The translations under genes were made by a program, and so were the position numbers. From the NCBI GenBank assembly GCA_028583405.1, contig CM053260.1, positions 24,276,647 to 24,340,646 on the forward strand: 64,000 bases of DNA, written 5' to 3'. Under the pieces are notes generated by a model, which was not told where the DNA came from, made no database searches, and saw only the letters and a list, made by a program, of their open reading frames with translations. Every line of letters starts with the position of its first letter. Within the stretch, counting starts at the first letter, position 1. This document shows positions 49,324 to 60,609 of the stretch, piece by piece. The stretch is from Pogonophryne albipinna. Taxonomy: Eukaryota > Chordata > Actinopteri > Perciformes > Artedidraconidae.

Positions 49324-49765
49324 GTCCTGTAAATGTCAACGATAGATGTGTAATAAGAACGTCAACAGCCTGATGGCAACCGAAAATCCCTCTCTCATCT
49401 CAGATAGAAGATATGATTGGAGACGACCAGCCAATCAGAATTGACCTTCTCGAGTTCTCCGATTGGTTGGTTTTGTGGCACATTTGTAATGCTGTGACAA
49501 CTTGAGCGAGCACAGGCAAAGCTGAGCACGCACAGGCTGGAGAGGTCGAGCGAGCGGGGGAGAGAGAGCGCGTGCAGCGGTCTGCTTGCGCACGGAGCAG
49601 GAGTTTTATGAGAGAAAATATATTTCTCTGTGCTCAAAAATGTTCAAGTGCGCGCTCAATCGCATGTTCTATGCTCAACATGTTTCATTGCGTGCTCAGG
49701 ATAGAGGCACAAATATAACGCCATACACTTTAAGCGTGCCAAGCCGTGCGGGGCCCGTTTTTGGT

Positions 49766-50462
49766 TGCGTTTCCACTTGGCCTAGTTTTGGCCCGGGGCT
49801 ACTTTTTCACCTTTTTTCTGGCCTGACTAAATCGTGGTTCTAGGGCCAGGAACAACCAGGCTGAGTCGGGCTGAGTATGCTAAACTAGAGAGAGAATCGC
49901 TGGCAAGGGGGCTACAACTACAACAAGATGAACATATTTGACCGTGATTTAATTGTAATACACGTTTCAAAATGATGCCGAAGTAACAACATACTGATAC
50001 CGGTTAGTAAAAACCATGAATTAATGCTTTGACAAGTCTGCAGACAGACGGCAGGCCAAAAACCCTTTTAAAATGCGTGTTTTCTAAATGGAGCTTGGCT
50101 AAGCTAACGTTATATATGCTCCGACCGTCCACACTCACAACAACGGCCTATACAGACATAAATAAACCAGCGACTGTATTCTCCATGACACAGACAGTCT
50201 GTGGTTTGTACTTGTTTAACTTTTGTCTAGTTTCTGAACAGATATGAAGAGCTGTGAGCTCTGAGTGCTAACAGCTAACGGCTGTGTTGTTGTTTGGGGC
50301 GCTCATTGAAGATGACGTCACGGCTCCGCCTACACTGCGTTACTATAGTAACTACCCCAGTTCCTAAACTGTAATGGAAGCGCAGCATTAAAGTGAGCCG
50401 GGCCTAATAAGGCCTAACCAAACCGAGCGAGGCCGAGCGAGGCCTGCAGTGGAAACGCGCCA
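49766..50462. repeat. Harbinger-type MITE-like segment
   Basis: It begins TTGGTTGCGTTTCCACTTGG and ends in ggcctgcagtggaaacgcgc plus ca, so its ends share GCGTTTCCACT in inverse orientation. GGCC-rich words (ttttggcccggggct, cgagcgaggcc) flank an AT-rich centre. It may be an independent MITE whose right end is shared with the 46064 composite. Confidence 0.5.
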
Positions 50463-50465
50463 TAA

Positions 50466-53030
50466 AAGTCTTCTGTAAAAACCTTTGACTCTAAAATGTC
50501 AACAGTACCGGCCTTCGGAAGAACACATATTTATGTTTTTACATTTGAATATAACGACATTTCAGAAAACTTTCAATACAAAAATGAACTGTCTCAACAA
50601 AGCTGATTAATCCAATATGGATGTTTCATGGTGATATCTATTAGTTATCATTTTAACCATATTCCACTGTCTCTCCTTACACATAAGCAAGGGCAACATG
50701 GCTTGCATAAAAGTTACTTTTTATCCTGGGGGAAATTGGGTTCTGTTGTTCCATCTTACAATTTATTAAAATAAAAGATAAAAAAAAAATACAATATATA
50801 TAAAAAAAATAAGAAGCAATAAAAAAAATATATATATATATCATAAAAACATGAAACATTTAAAGTAAAGATATCAAATAAAAGATCAAACAAAATATAT
50901 AATGTTATGTTCTATATAATATGCAAACAAATCCTCAACAATTAAGGTAAAGGGGTATGACAGTAGTTCATAACGTCTGCTGCAATCAATGCACGTCTTT
51001 TTCAGATGTTGAACTCTCCAATCAATACCCTTTGTCTAATTCCATTTATCCAGCTTTGTGTCAGTTTCGGTGTTTTGAATCGGGTTTTATATAATCAGTG
51101 AGCACATTCTCAGCAGGACCCATTATTCTGTCTAAAGGAAAAAAAAAGGCTCTCCGTTTGTTCCAAAGACATGTTCACTTGGCCTTGTCAAACTCAGTTA
51201 TTGAATTTAAATCCTGCTGATCAGTTCATGTGTTTTAGTAGCACTACCTGTCAGTCACGGGTTATGAGCAGCTCCAGAAACCCTCGGTGCACTGAGCTAT
51301 AAAAACATGGGGTTTCACATCCTCTGTAACTGTCAGCAGTGGTAACAGAAACAGTGTGTGTACTCACCGTTCACTGCTCATTTTCAGTAATGATCATGCA
51401 TCTTAACTGTCTCCACATTTCTCCGGGCTGTCACTACATTCTGAAGCATGCACATTAAAATGGGTTGTCAATAAGAAGTCCATTTGTGCCAATTGCAGTG
51501 CAGAATGATAACAACGCACAGCAATGAACACCCTTTAATGTAATGTCATCATCATGAAAATGGAAAAATATGAAAAAGCATTTGACTGGTAGGCAATTTC
51601 TATTTTGTTCCTTACATAACATGTACAATTCTTTGTGAACGTATTTACTATTGCCTGGAGCTAAATATGTTTAAGATGTTTAAATGACAGTCTCTAATTT
51701 TATAGTTCTCCATAATTGAAATGCCATTTTAAAATAATTGTTTTTGTCTTGAAACAGCATGCTCCTCAGGTTAACCAGACAAGAGTCTTAAACCTTGACT
51801 TAAGTGGTACCTCGAAATATACATTTTTACCTCATGAATCCATGGCAGGGAAGGGCAAGACTAGGCAAAACTGAACAGGACTTTCCAAGGGACGACATAC
51901 AAGGATCTCACAAAGATTAACAAAAGACAAGGACTTAAATACAAGCAGAACTACTCGCATATAAAAGACATAGCTGGATAGGGTAGACAATAACACAAGG
52001 TGAAAAGAATCAGGCAATCCCACAGTTTAGAAAACACAAATACAGGAATTAAAAGCAGATAACAGAGCTTTTTTGAAATATAAGAGGAAACACAAAGAAA
52101 ATCTGTTACTATGTAAGTAAAGACTTTAACCAGATACAAAATATGTCAGGTTATCGTGAATCGTGATCAATCCATTTAAGCTCAGAAAGGCCGGATTGGT
52201 GAAATCAATGCTTTCTTATCACTGTCTCATGTTCTGATGTTAATAAAGGTCTTCATAAAGGCAGGACTCGTTTGGGTTCTGTATGTCAACAGCTGGTCGA
52301 CCTCTTCTGACCTGCTTCAAATGTCACCATCGTGCAGCAGAAAAAGTCAGAAGCAGCATAAGGTCAGGCCAAAATCTGAAGATAATATTGTTATGCTAGG
52401 CTCAAATCTATGGAAGCTGCCACTGGGAAGAAAAATAAAGAGATGAGATACAAGTCAAATATTGAGAATTCTCATTATTTTGAGATGCTCAGTCATTATT
52501 CTGAGATAAAAATGACTGACAAGATCATTTGCTTCTCTTAGTGGCGGAAATTGACTATCATACACATCTGCTGGCTTTCTTTTGTTGTAACACAGATGCA
52601 CAAATAAAAAATGCCCATAGGAACATATAATGCAATGTTTGTACAGTTTTTATGGAGTAATCAATAGAGAAATGGGCTGAGGCCATTGTATCTTTTTCTT
52701 TTCTTTTTCGTTCATGTCATACAAAGCAGAGCGTTGTCTGTAAAATTGTTTACCCATCGCATGTGCTTACTAAAATAGTCTTTTGTTTATTAGCCTTGTA
52801 TATTCTGTTTCCCATGGATTGTTATGACATAACTACAGAGCACTGGATATGCCTGTTTGAATAAAGACACAACCGTGACAGAAGATGGAATAAGCATGAA
52901 GCAGCAAGACTTAACACATATTCACACCAACAGTTTCTGCAGGCAGAACGCAGAGCTGTTTAATTGGGCCCTGGGAGAATACATCAGATCAATCCCTGCA
53001 ACCATTCATTATGCATTTAACAGATGATTC
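50466..53030. other. intergenic, nothing recognised
   Basis: AT-rich, with short TA and A runs near 50780-50850. No supported gene or repeat. Confidence 0.5.
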
Positions 53031-53083
53031 GTAATCCTCACCTGTCGAGTACGGCTGTACTGAGGTGTTTTTCCTCCGGAGAC

Positions 53084-53215
53084 GTCGCGAAGAGACGGAG
53101 CGGCTCCACCTGTTGCTGTATGCGATCTGCGATTTTACGGAGGCCTGCTCGTCGCGAAGAGACGGAGCGGCTCCACCTGTTGCTGCCTGCGATCTGCGAT
53201 CTACGGAGGCCTGCT
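53084..53215 (+). repeat. 67-bp tandem duplication in LINE 5' region
   Basis: gtcgcgaagagacggagcgg, then ctccacctgttgctg...tgcgatctgcgat...acggaggcctgct, occurs twice head to tail. Tandem 5' units are common promoters in LINEs (inference). Frames across this GC-rich region (53024-53574) are not considered genes. Confidence 0.85.
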
Positions 53216-53768
53216 CCCACCTGTAGAATACGGCTGTACTGGAGAGGTTTTTACCCCGGAGTCATCGTGGAGAGACTGAGTGGATCCACGCTTCGGGCTT
53301 GGCCTGCTTCCACCGGGCGTGTGCTGCGGTACGGAGGAGGATTTTACCACCGCTGGGGCCTGCTTTCCACCTGTCCTGGTTCTGCTGTTGCAGAGGCCTG
53401 CTTTCACCCCGGGGATACCACGGAGGGACCGGAGCGCTTCCACGCTGCTGTTTTCGCCTGTCCTTTGCTGCTGTGCTGATTTTGCTCCAGGAACATCGCG
53501 GATACTGTGTGCTGGTCTGGGAAAATGGCCCATATCGGGATTCTGCTGTGCCTGTTAACTGTTTTGGACTATGAGAAGATCTCTAGTCATTCTGAGGAGT
53601 CTACTGGATTCAGGTCTGTTCTGCCACCCGCAGTGGGCATCCCCTGCAAAGGTTCGGATGTGTTGCTCAAACAATTACCGGTTGCCTTGTCACAGTCAAT
53701 CTGCTCGACAAAATATGTTTGTCTTTTTTGTTTTCCTGCGATGATGGTTCTTCAGGACTGCTTCTTAA

Positions 53769-54851
53769 AGGTAGGGTAGGTAAGTTTGAGAAACCGGCTC
53801 GAGATACACTTTTTGTTATATTCCATGGAATGCTCTTAACATCCCGATAGCAATGCATATCTTAAGTGCTTTGACAAAAAATCCATAAAAAAATTTCATC
53901 TGTGGAAGCCGTAATACTGTAAAAAGTACGATTGCCGTCCTGTCTGTCAGCCTTCCATCTCGTGCACGCACAAATGTATCTCGTGCCCTCATTGGGCGTG
54001 CCGTCATTGGGCGTGCATTGCAGCAGTACTTCAATGACTCGCCAGCAACAGGCGGCCACTTTCACCATGGCAGTTAGGTTCAACATCGTCTACTGGTGGC
54101 AAAAGAAATAATGTAACGGAGCAAATTAGGAACAAAAACAAAGTGGAAACTAGGAGAATTCAAACCAGAGTCAATATCGGAGTTGCTTTTCAACGATGGC
54201 GACAACTGATGGAACACACCTATGGGGGTTATTCCCTATCTTTATTCAAGAGCGTGGTATTTAAATTTGAGAGCATACTTTATGTATTTATTTCCCTCAA
54301 ACCCTGTCCTCGCACTCAAATAGTGCCTGCTTGCACTTAGATTTGCTTCTGCTCAAACTGTACGCTTGCACTCAGATATATTGCTGCTTACGGATTTATT
54401 CTCTGCGCGCTCGAAACTTTTGTGCAACAATCCTGTCAAAATCCCTCAACCAATAGGAGGCCAGGTGTCCTTGCGGGTGCGTTCGTTTTACTTATTACAG
54501 CGTCCCGTAAGGGCGGTTACTCTTTGGTGCGATGACAGGGTTTGAGTGAAGGAAATCAATAAAGTATGCTCTCAAATGTAAATACCACGCTCTTGAATAA
54601 AGATAGGGAATAACCCCCATACACACCGATTTGAAATCTGACGCCGTGGTCGCTCTTTTTCTCTTGGACAGGTTTTGTATGGTTTACAATTCCCCTGAAC
54701 TATATAGCCAACCTAAGTCATGTGCGCGTTCATGTGTGTTGGAGGAGGTGCTCTGTAAGGAAGTCTGAAGGAAGGGGCGGATTCTTTTCGGCTGTGTACT
54801 TTCAAATTTTAGTGCACTCGAGCCGGTTTCTGAAACTTACCTACCCCCCCT
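53769..54851 (+). mobile_element. TTAA-flanked element, family C, inserted in LINE ORF
   Basis: TTAA at 53765-53768 and 54852-54855. The inverted termini begin AGGTAGGGTAGGTAAGTTTG and end TTACCTACCCCCCCT. Highly similar to 35075-36140 through the right two-thirds, including the frame with RVNIGVAFQRWRQLMEHT and the nested 54222-54625 palindromic MITE. The left third differs: it lacks the 71-bp palindrome and has agcaatgcatatcttaagtg sequence instead. Non-autonomous. Confidence 0.9.
54223..54620. mobile_element. nested palindromic MITE inside second family C element
   Basis: Same arms (ATGGGGGTTATTCCCTATCT and its inverse) and the same flanks (ACACACCT / ACACACCG) as 35504-35895. It includes a 12-bp stretch (caaccaataggagg region) absent from the first copy. 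Confidence 0.7.
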
Positions 54852-55519
54852 TTAAGCTCAAATCACACTCTTGCAGACTTTTCCGGTGTTTCTAAATTAG
54901 ATGACAATGTATGTGTGTCGTTTAAGAGGAAAATATGCCTGTTTTTGTTGTTGTTATTACTGTCAGGAAATGTACAACCTAACCCTGGTCCGCCCAGTAG
55001 TAGTAGTCAGATCGCTACTCCTGCTGATTTTAAAGCTAGGTCTGGGTTGGGTTTCATCCACTTGAATGTGCGCAGTCTGTTAGGTAAACTAGATTGTGTC
55101 CGTATCTGGGCGAGCTCAACTGACGCTGACGTCATTGTTTTATCAGAAACATGGCTAAACAAATCTATTTTGGCCTCTGACATTGCCTTAAATGGTTTTA
55201 ATGTGTATCGTACCGACCGGCCTAATAAAGGTGGTGGCGTTGCCATTTATGTTAAGAATAAGTTCAGTGTAACCACATTAGTTTCCAAATCGATCAGTAA
55301 GCAATTTGAATTTTTAGCCATAAATATAGAAGTGGCAAAGGGTCAACAGGTCATGGTAGTGAGTTGTTACAGACCCCCCTCAGCTGTCAAAGACTCCTTG
55401 TCTTCACTAGCAAATCTTTTATCACAACTAGACTACAAGGAAATAGTGCTACTTGGAGATTTTAACTGGGACTGGTTAACTGCAAAAACCTTTGTATCTC
55501 TTTAAATGTTACTCAGATT

Positions 55520-55921
55520 GTGGACAGTCCTACTCGCCCTAATATTAAGTCCCCTAATAAATCCTCCCTAATTGATCTCATTTTAACTAATGTTCCCCAT
55601 AAATATTCATCTGTGGGAGTATTTGCAAATGATCTGAGTGATCACTGTGTTGTAGCCACAATTAGGGACACTAAGGTTCAAAAGGTTAAACCTCGGATTA
55701 TTATTAAGAGAGACAAAAAACATTTTGTGGAGCAGGGTTTTGTTCATGATCTGTTTGATTTTGATTGGGGTAAAATCGATCTGTGTGCTGATGTAGAAAC
55801 CGCATGGTCTTATTTTTATCTTGGTTTTATGGAGATCATTGATAGACATGCACCCCTGCGTAAATTTAGAGTAAAGGGACGAGACAATCCTTGGTTTTCT
55901 GCTAATCTGTCCAGTCTCCTT
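55520..55921 (+). pseudogene. LINE endonuclease C-terminal part, shifted frame
   Basis: Continues the endonuclease in another frame: NVTQIVDSPTRPNIKSPN, SLIDLILTN and FANDLSDHCVVA (the Ser-Asp-His catalytic motif), then a linker with RHAPLRKFRVKGRDNPWF. It is cut off after LSSL by the second inserted LINE fragment. Confidence 0.85.
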
Positions 55922-56850
55922 CATGCTTTTCCTTCCGGGAAAAGATTGTCCCACTCTTGACCTGACAATCAACATCGGCACCTCTGTTGTTTCCCCGACT
56001 CAGACTGCAAGGAATCTGGGTGTGATCCTAGATAACAACCTGTCCTTCGCTGCAAACATCGCTGCTACTACCCGTTGCTGCAGATACACGCTTTACAACA
56101 TCAGGAAGATTCATCCCCAGCTGACCCAGAAAGCCACGCAGGTTCTGGTCCAGGCTCTCGTCATCTCACGCCTAGACTACTGCAACTCCCTCCTGGCTGG
56201 TCTACCTGCATGTGCCATCCGACCTCTGCAGCTCATCCAGAATGCAGCTGCTCGTCTTGTCTTCAACCTTCCAAAATTTTCCCACACCACTCCGCTCCTC
56301 CGCTCACTTCACTGGCTTCCGGTAACTGCTAGGATCCACTTCAAGACAATGGTACTTGCGTACCATGCTGCGAATGGATCTGGCCCTTCCTACATCCAGG
56401 ACATGGTTAAACTGTACACCCCAGCGCGTGCACTACGCTCTGCATCAGCCAAACGACTCGCTGCACCCTCGCTGCGAGGGGGACCCAAGTTCCCATCAGC
56501 AAAAACACGTGGGTTTGCTATCCTGGCTCCAAAATGGTGGAATGAGCTCCCCATTGACATCAGGACAGCAGAAAGCCTGCACATCTTCCGGCGCAGACTG
56601 AAAACTCATCTCTTTCGACTCCACCTCGAGCGATAGAATTACTAAAAAAGAACTGCTAACAAAGCACTTATATACTAATAAAGGACTGGCTTATCTATAG
56701 CCAGTTGAGTAGCACTTGAAATGTTTGGCTTGATGAAACCTGATGTACTTATATGATTCTGTTTTCTTCAAGGTTGTGTCTTCCTGGTCGAATGTACTTA
56801 TTGTAAGTCGCTTTGGATAAAAGCGTCAGCTAAATGCAATGTAATGTAAT
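55921..56850 (+). pseudogene. 5'-truncated L2-clade LINE inserted into the larger LINE
   Basis: The frame 55923-56636 encodes an ORF2 C-terminus: [76 protein letters not shown] and [15 protein letters not shown], ending at a proper stop. The tail is tcgctttggataaaagcgtc, agctaaatgcaatg, (taatg)2. The host LINE resumes at agagaaacaaggcctgggca (ERNKAWAK). Same subfamily as 2703-3527 on the other strand. The catalytic RT is absent owing to 5' truncation. Confidence 0.88.
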
Positions 56851-56900
56851 GAGAGAAACAAGGCCTGGGCAAAGGCTAGGAAATCAGGCTCAGAGATAGA

Positions 56901-58772
56901 ATGGCTGCGCAAATCAAGAGTGCAAAGTCAAAGTATTATCTGTCAGTAACCACAAAGAATCTGAATAATCCTGGAAAATTTTGGAAAGCCATTAAATCGG
57001 TATCCACCGGCGATATCCGTAATGAGCTACCTCCGTGCATTACCACAGCATCTGGCTCTATATCGGACAGGGCTACTATGCTAAATTGCTTTAATGAGCA
57101 TTTTGTGTCCTGTGGTTCTCTATTTGATTCTGTCACTAACTCTGCTTCTGTGAACACTACAGTATGTGACTCTGAAAAACGTGGTCTGGAAAACCCTTTC
57201 AGTTTTACCCCTTTTACTGTTGATGTTGTTCGTGAAGCTTTAACCAAGTTAGATCCTAAGAAACCGGCTGGCCCGGACAACGTAGAACCTTTCTTTTTAA
57301 AGATAGCTGCAGATTTTATTGCTCCACCTCTCACTACTCTTTTTAACCTCTCCCTCAGCACTAACACAATTCCAAAATTGTGGAAGTCAGCGTATGTCCT
57401 GCCTTTGCTAAAAGGAGGGGAGGCCACCTTATTAAATAACTATAGGCCAATCTCTAAGTTGTCAGTTCTGGCAAAGGTTCTTGAACGCTTAGTGAGTGAA
57501 CAAGTTAAGGTGTTTTTATGTACAAATGACATCCTGTCTAAACATCAGTCAGGCTTCAGAAAGCAACACAGCACCATCACTGCCACAATGAAAGTGGTGA
57601 ATGATGTGGCGAGTATTTTAGATAATAAGCAGAGTTGTGCAGCTCTATTTGTTGACCTTTCCAAAGCGTTTGACACCGTTGATCATCGCATCTTAAAGCA
57701 GAGGCTAGCCAGTATAGGCATGTCCAGCCATGCAGTGGGGTGGTTTGTAAACTACCTCTCTGAAAGGTCCCAATGTGTTCATTTTGATGGGCTGTCTTCT
57801 GAGTGGTTGAATATTGCAAATGGTGTTCCCCAAGGTTCTGTTTTAGGTCCACTTGTATTCTCCATCTACATCAACAGTTTAGGTGAAAATGTGGATGAAG
57901 CTACTTTACATTTTTATGCGGATGATACCATGATGTACTGTGCAGGTCCCTCCATTCAGGAAGCTGGTGTTAAATTACAGGCTGTTTTTAACATTATTCA
58001 GACTCAGCTCTCTGAACTAAAGCTTCTTTTAAATGTTGAGAAAACCAAGGTAATGCTCTTTTCTAAAGCTAAAAAGACACCAGAGCCTGTTTTAGATATT
58101 GTAACTACGCAAGGAATAAAACTTGAAGTGGTTACCTGTTATAAATACCTGGGTATCTGGCTTGATGATTGTCTCACTTTTAAACTTCATGTCAATAACC
58201 TGCTTAAAAAGCTGAGGGTTAGGCTAGGTTTCTTCTACAGGAACAAGTCCTGTTTCTCGCTTGAGGCCAGGAAAAGGCTAGTCACTGTGACCTTTTTACC
58301 TGTGCTGGACTATGGTGATTTGATGTATATGAATGCACCTGCCTATTGCCTGAACAAGTTAGATGCTGCGTATCACAGCGCACTAAGATTTGTGACAAAC
58401 TGTAAAGCATTAACCCATCACTGTACCCTGTATGCAAGGGCTGGTTTGCTTTCACTAACTGTACGGAGGCTCAGTCACTGGTACATTTTTATATACAAAG
58501 CCATGTTAGGGAAACTTACATCTTATATCTGCTCCCTGATCTCACGGAAAATTGTAAGTGGCTACTGCCTGAGATCGAATGCTGTGGTTTTATTAAATGT
58601 GCCAACTGCTAGGACTGTCTTAGGGAAGACTGCTTTTACATGCGCAGCTCCTCTGTCTTGGAATAGTCTGCAAATTAAATGGAAACTGAACAATCTGGTG
58701 CCACTAAATGTTTTTAAAGCTCGATTGGATGCTACTCAATCGGAAGCTATTGGTACCTGTTTATGTGGATAA
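56901..58772 (+). pseudogene. LINE reverse transcriptase (623-codon frame)
   Basis: Contains the RT domain: KPAGPDNVEPFFLK, NYRPISKLSVLAKVLER, HQSGFRKQHST, ALFVDLSKAFDTVDHRIL (motif A Asp), NGVPQGSVLGPLVFSIYIN (motif B), LHFYADDTMMY (motif C, YADD near 57915) and YKYLGIWLDD (thumb side). The C-terminal tail has RLGFFYRNKSCFS and APLSWNSLQIKWKLN. All catalytic Asp residues are present, but the protein is separated from its endonuclease by the inserted fragment and a frame break just upstream, so it is not a working element. The first Met at 56901 is internal to the original protein. Confidence 0.9.
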
Positions 58773-58929
58773 TTATGTAAATGATGCTGTATGATGTCCT
58801 TTTGTTGTTCTGTTTATGTTTTTATGTTTCATGTGGAACTACTTGAGCAGGTCTCCCTTGAAAAAGAGATCAATGATCTCAATGGGATTTATCTGTATAA
58901 ATAAAGGTTTGAAATGAAATGAAATGGAA

Positions 58930-60290
58930 TGAATCCTGAAATGCATTATGTTTCCAGACTTCTGTTATCTTTCCCACAGTACTTCTCCAGTATCCTGGTA
59001 TAGAAGCAATAATGTCATCACGATGCAGTCCTTGACAAACTAATATTCTCTCCAGGTGATTGTAGTCCTCACGGCGCAAACTTAATTTATATGTTAGAAA
59101 AGGCTTGAATAAACAACAATATCAGCTTTGACTGTGGACTGGATTCTCCAGGCTGTCGAGATGTCCCATTACACTTCAAAGACATTTCATATTTTGTTGA
59201 CACTGGTGGCACTAATTGCCTCATTGCCTCCATGCTGCAGAGACTGAGATGTTTGTTTTATCACCATTGTCATGATCATTTCACTGATGAATGACCATTC
59301 TTGGAATAGGCTGTTTGCATTCCGTTTGTTTTTCTGGAAAGATGATTCAATGCTATGCTATTATCTTTCTAAAGATTCGTGTTTACCTTTCCAGGAAAGC
59401 ATTTCCATGCATTCGAACTGTGCCAGAACATCAAATATTTACTAGCAGGTGTTGAACAATGGTATGCACCAATGATCAAAACTAATGTAAGCATAATTCA
59501 TCAAGACCATGAGTCTACAGTCACTGAATCAACATTTAGAGGATGTACTATGGATGTACTGTTGCTTTGAGCTATACGTTAACGTCAGCTTGCTAACATG
59601 CTTACAATGACATCGCTAACGTGCTGATGTTCAACAGGTAAAGTGTTACCATGTTAGACATGTGTACCTGCGTGCACCGCTCTGCTCTACTTGACGTAGC
59701 AGCGTCTCCTGAAACTGCCTGTCCAATATAGCTTTGCAGGATATCATTTTTTTAATTAGAGGGCTTTAAAAACTTGGGTAGCTTGGGTATTTAAAAATGT
59801 CTGTTCCATGTCAAGCTAGTGATGCTTCTTTCTGACCAATCAGTGGCCTGCAGTGTTGTGACCTTTGAGTATCAGCTAAGGTAGTTTTGAAACATGACCT
59901 AGGTTGTATTAATAAAAGTACCAGGTACCATGTACTGTCCACATCTTTTGCTAATGGAAACAAACGAAGATTAAGTTGAGAAAAGCTCCAGAGCTGATGT
60001 TTTTGCTGTACAAATTAAATTGTTCTTACCAACAAAAGTCCATGGCCGGCAGGCAAATCCAGGAGCTTCAACTGTACCACCTTCTGCACAGCACCAGCCA
60101 TCAAATGCTCGCTGTGTAACAAGAACTTTGTGAGTAGTTAAATATATCTTTGTACGTGTGAGAATTGGGGAATAATAACAAGCATACAGATGCTGTCTCT
60201 GCTGGGCGGGAAGAGGTGTGATGTCACACCCACACTCTCCCTGTAACAACGAATGTGACTGATTGCTTCAACTCTAGTTATACATGCCTT
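58930..60290. other. intergenic, with MITE debris near 59760-59965
   Basis: 59760-59965 contains ctgaccaatcagtggcctgc, agtgttgtgacctttgagta and aaaagtaccaggtacc, words of a common fish Harbinger-like MITE (from memory). Otherwise nothing except the exon-like segment at 60034-60117. Confidence 0.4.
60033..60116 (-). other. orphan exon-like segment, unidentified
   Basis: Between an acceptor-like TTGTTACACAG and a consensus donor GTAAGA, the minus strand encodes RAFDGWCCAEGGTVEAPGF followed by ACRPWTFV. Cys/Trp-rich composition and good splice signals make it look like a true exon, but I do not recognise the protein and see no partner exons. Confidence 0.3.
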
Positions 60291-60609
60291 CTCAGGCTCC
60301 GTTTACACGGAGGCGAAACTGAGAACGAACAGAATTCGATATCAAAAAAGTATTCCGTCCACACGGAATCGGCTCAAGCAACTTGTCCGTCCACAAAATA
60401 CACCAAAAGCAGCGAATAAGACCCCCGAGCATGGTTGCCTGGTTGCCCTTCTGGTTATTCTCAGGTTATTCTCCGGAGAACTACATTTGAGCAACATGTA
60501 GTTCATGTAGTTCTCCATGTTCACTTGTTGCTGATGGTTGTGGTAGAGGAGCTGTAGATTTTGCACAACATCTGTAGCATGGTCAGTAGCGTCTGGAGTG
60601 GAGTGCACC

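Larger units (their letters stand above)
46100..49723. mobile_element. 3.6-kb element with 299-bp near-identical inverted arms
   Basis: The arms 46100-46398 and 49425-49723 are inverse copies of equal length with four substitutions that I count (98.7%) and no indels. They start TGGCGTTATATTTGTGCCTC. The arms contain CpG-rich, GAGCGAGCGGG-type sequence. No clear target duplication. The interior (3.0 kb) carries a candidate spliced unit next to the right arm (48280-49323) and a separate MITE. No transposase was recognised. The two open frames of the arms (46186-46449, 49395-49637) are the same sequence and not real genes. Confidence 0.75.
46064..50462. mobile_element. 4.4-kb nested composite DNA element with TAA flanks
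   Basis: The ends TGGCGCGTTTCCACTGCAG and CTGCAGTGGAAACGCGCCA are 19-bp perfect inverted repeats. Both are flanked by TAA (46061-46063, 50463-50465), a 3-bp duplication of the Harbinger type. Inside lie the long-armed element (46100-49723), a MITE (47103-47803) and a MITE-like right part (49724-50462). Either one element grew by nested insertion or two related MITE ends happen to frame the region. Confidence 0.6.
53525..55505 (+). pseudogene. LINE protein N-terminus and AP-like endonuclease (interrupted by TTAA element)
   Basis: From ATG 53525 the frame runs to 53768. It resumes after the inserted element, in the same phase if one TTAA is kept, at 54852. It then reads a hydrophobic run ([11 protein letters not shown]) and NVQPNPGP (about 54960-55000). 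The exonuclease-endonuclease-phosphatase fold follows: HLNVRSL, VLSETWLN (catalytic Glu), GGGVAIYV, SCYRPPS and LLGDFNWDW (Asp-x-Asn). A small deletion near 55490 shifts the frame and creates a stop at 55503-55505. The endonuclease nicks target DNA to prime reverse transcription. Confidence 0.85.
53035..58925 (+). mobile_element. nearly full-length L2-clade LINE, interrupted twice and decayed
   Basis: A non-LTR retrotransposon. It has a GC-rich 5' region with a 67-bp tandem duplication (copies start at 53084 and 53151), an ATG-led frame from 53525, an endonuclease region (54975-55960), RT (56901-58772) and a 3' tail of gaaatgaaatgaaatg type near 58911. Two insertions split it: the TTAA element 53769-54851 and an L2 3' fragment of about 930 bp at 55921-56850. 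Without them it is about 3.9 kb. Frames are broken near 55490 and at the second insertion, so it is dead. Clade assignment rests on the YADD box, EEP endonuclease and tail; CR1 is a close alternative. Confidence 0.88.

Noticed and set aside
53024..53574. Overlapping frames of 90-150 codons upstream of the LINE protein
   Set aside because: They lie in the GC-rich LINE 5' region with its tandem repeat. None shows a domain, and several overlap in different frames.
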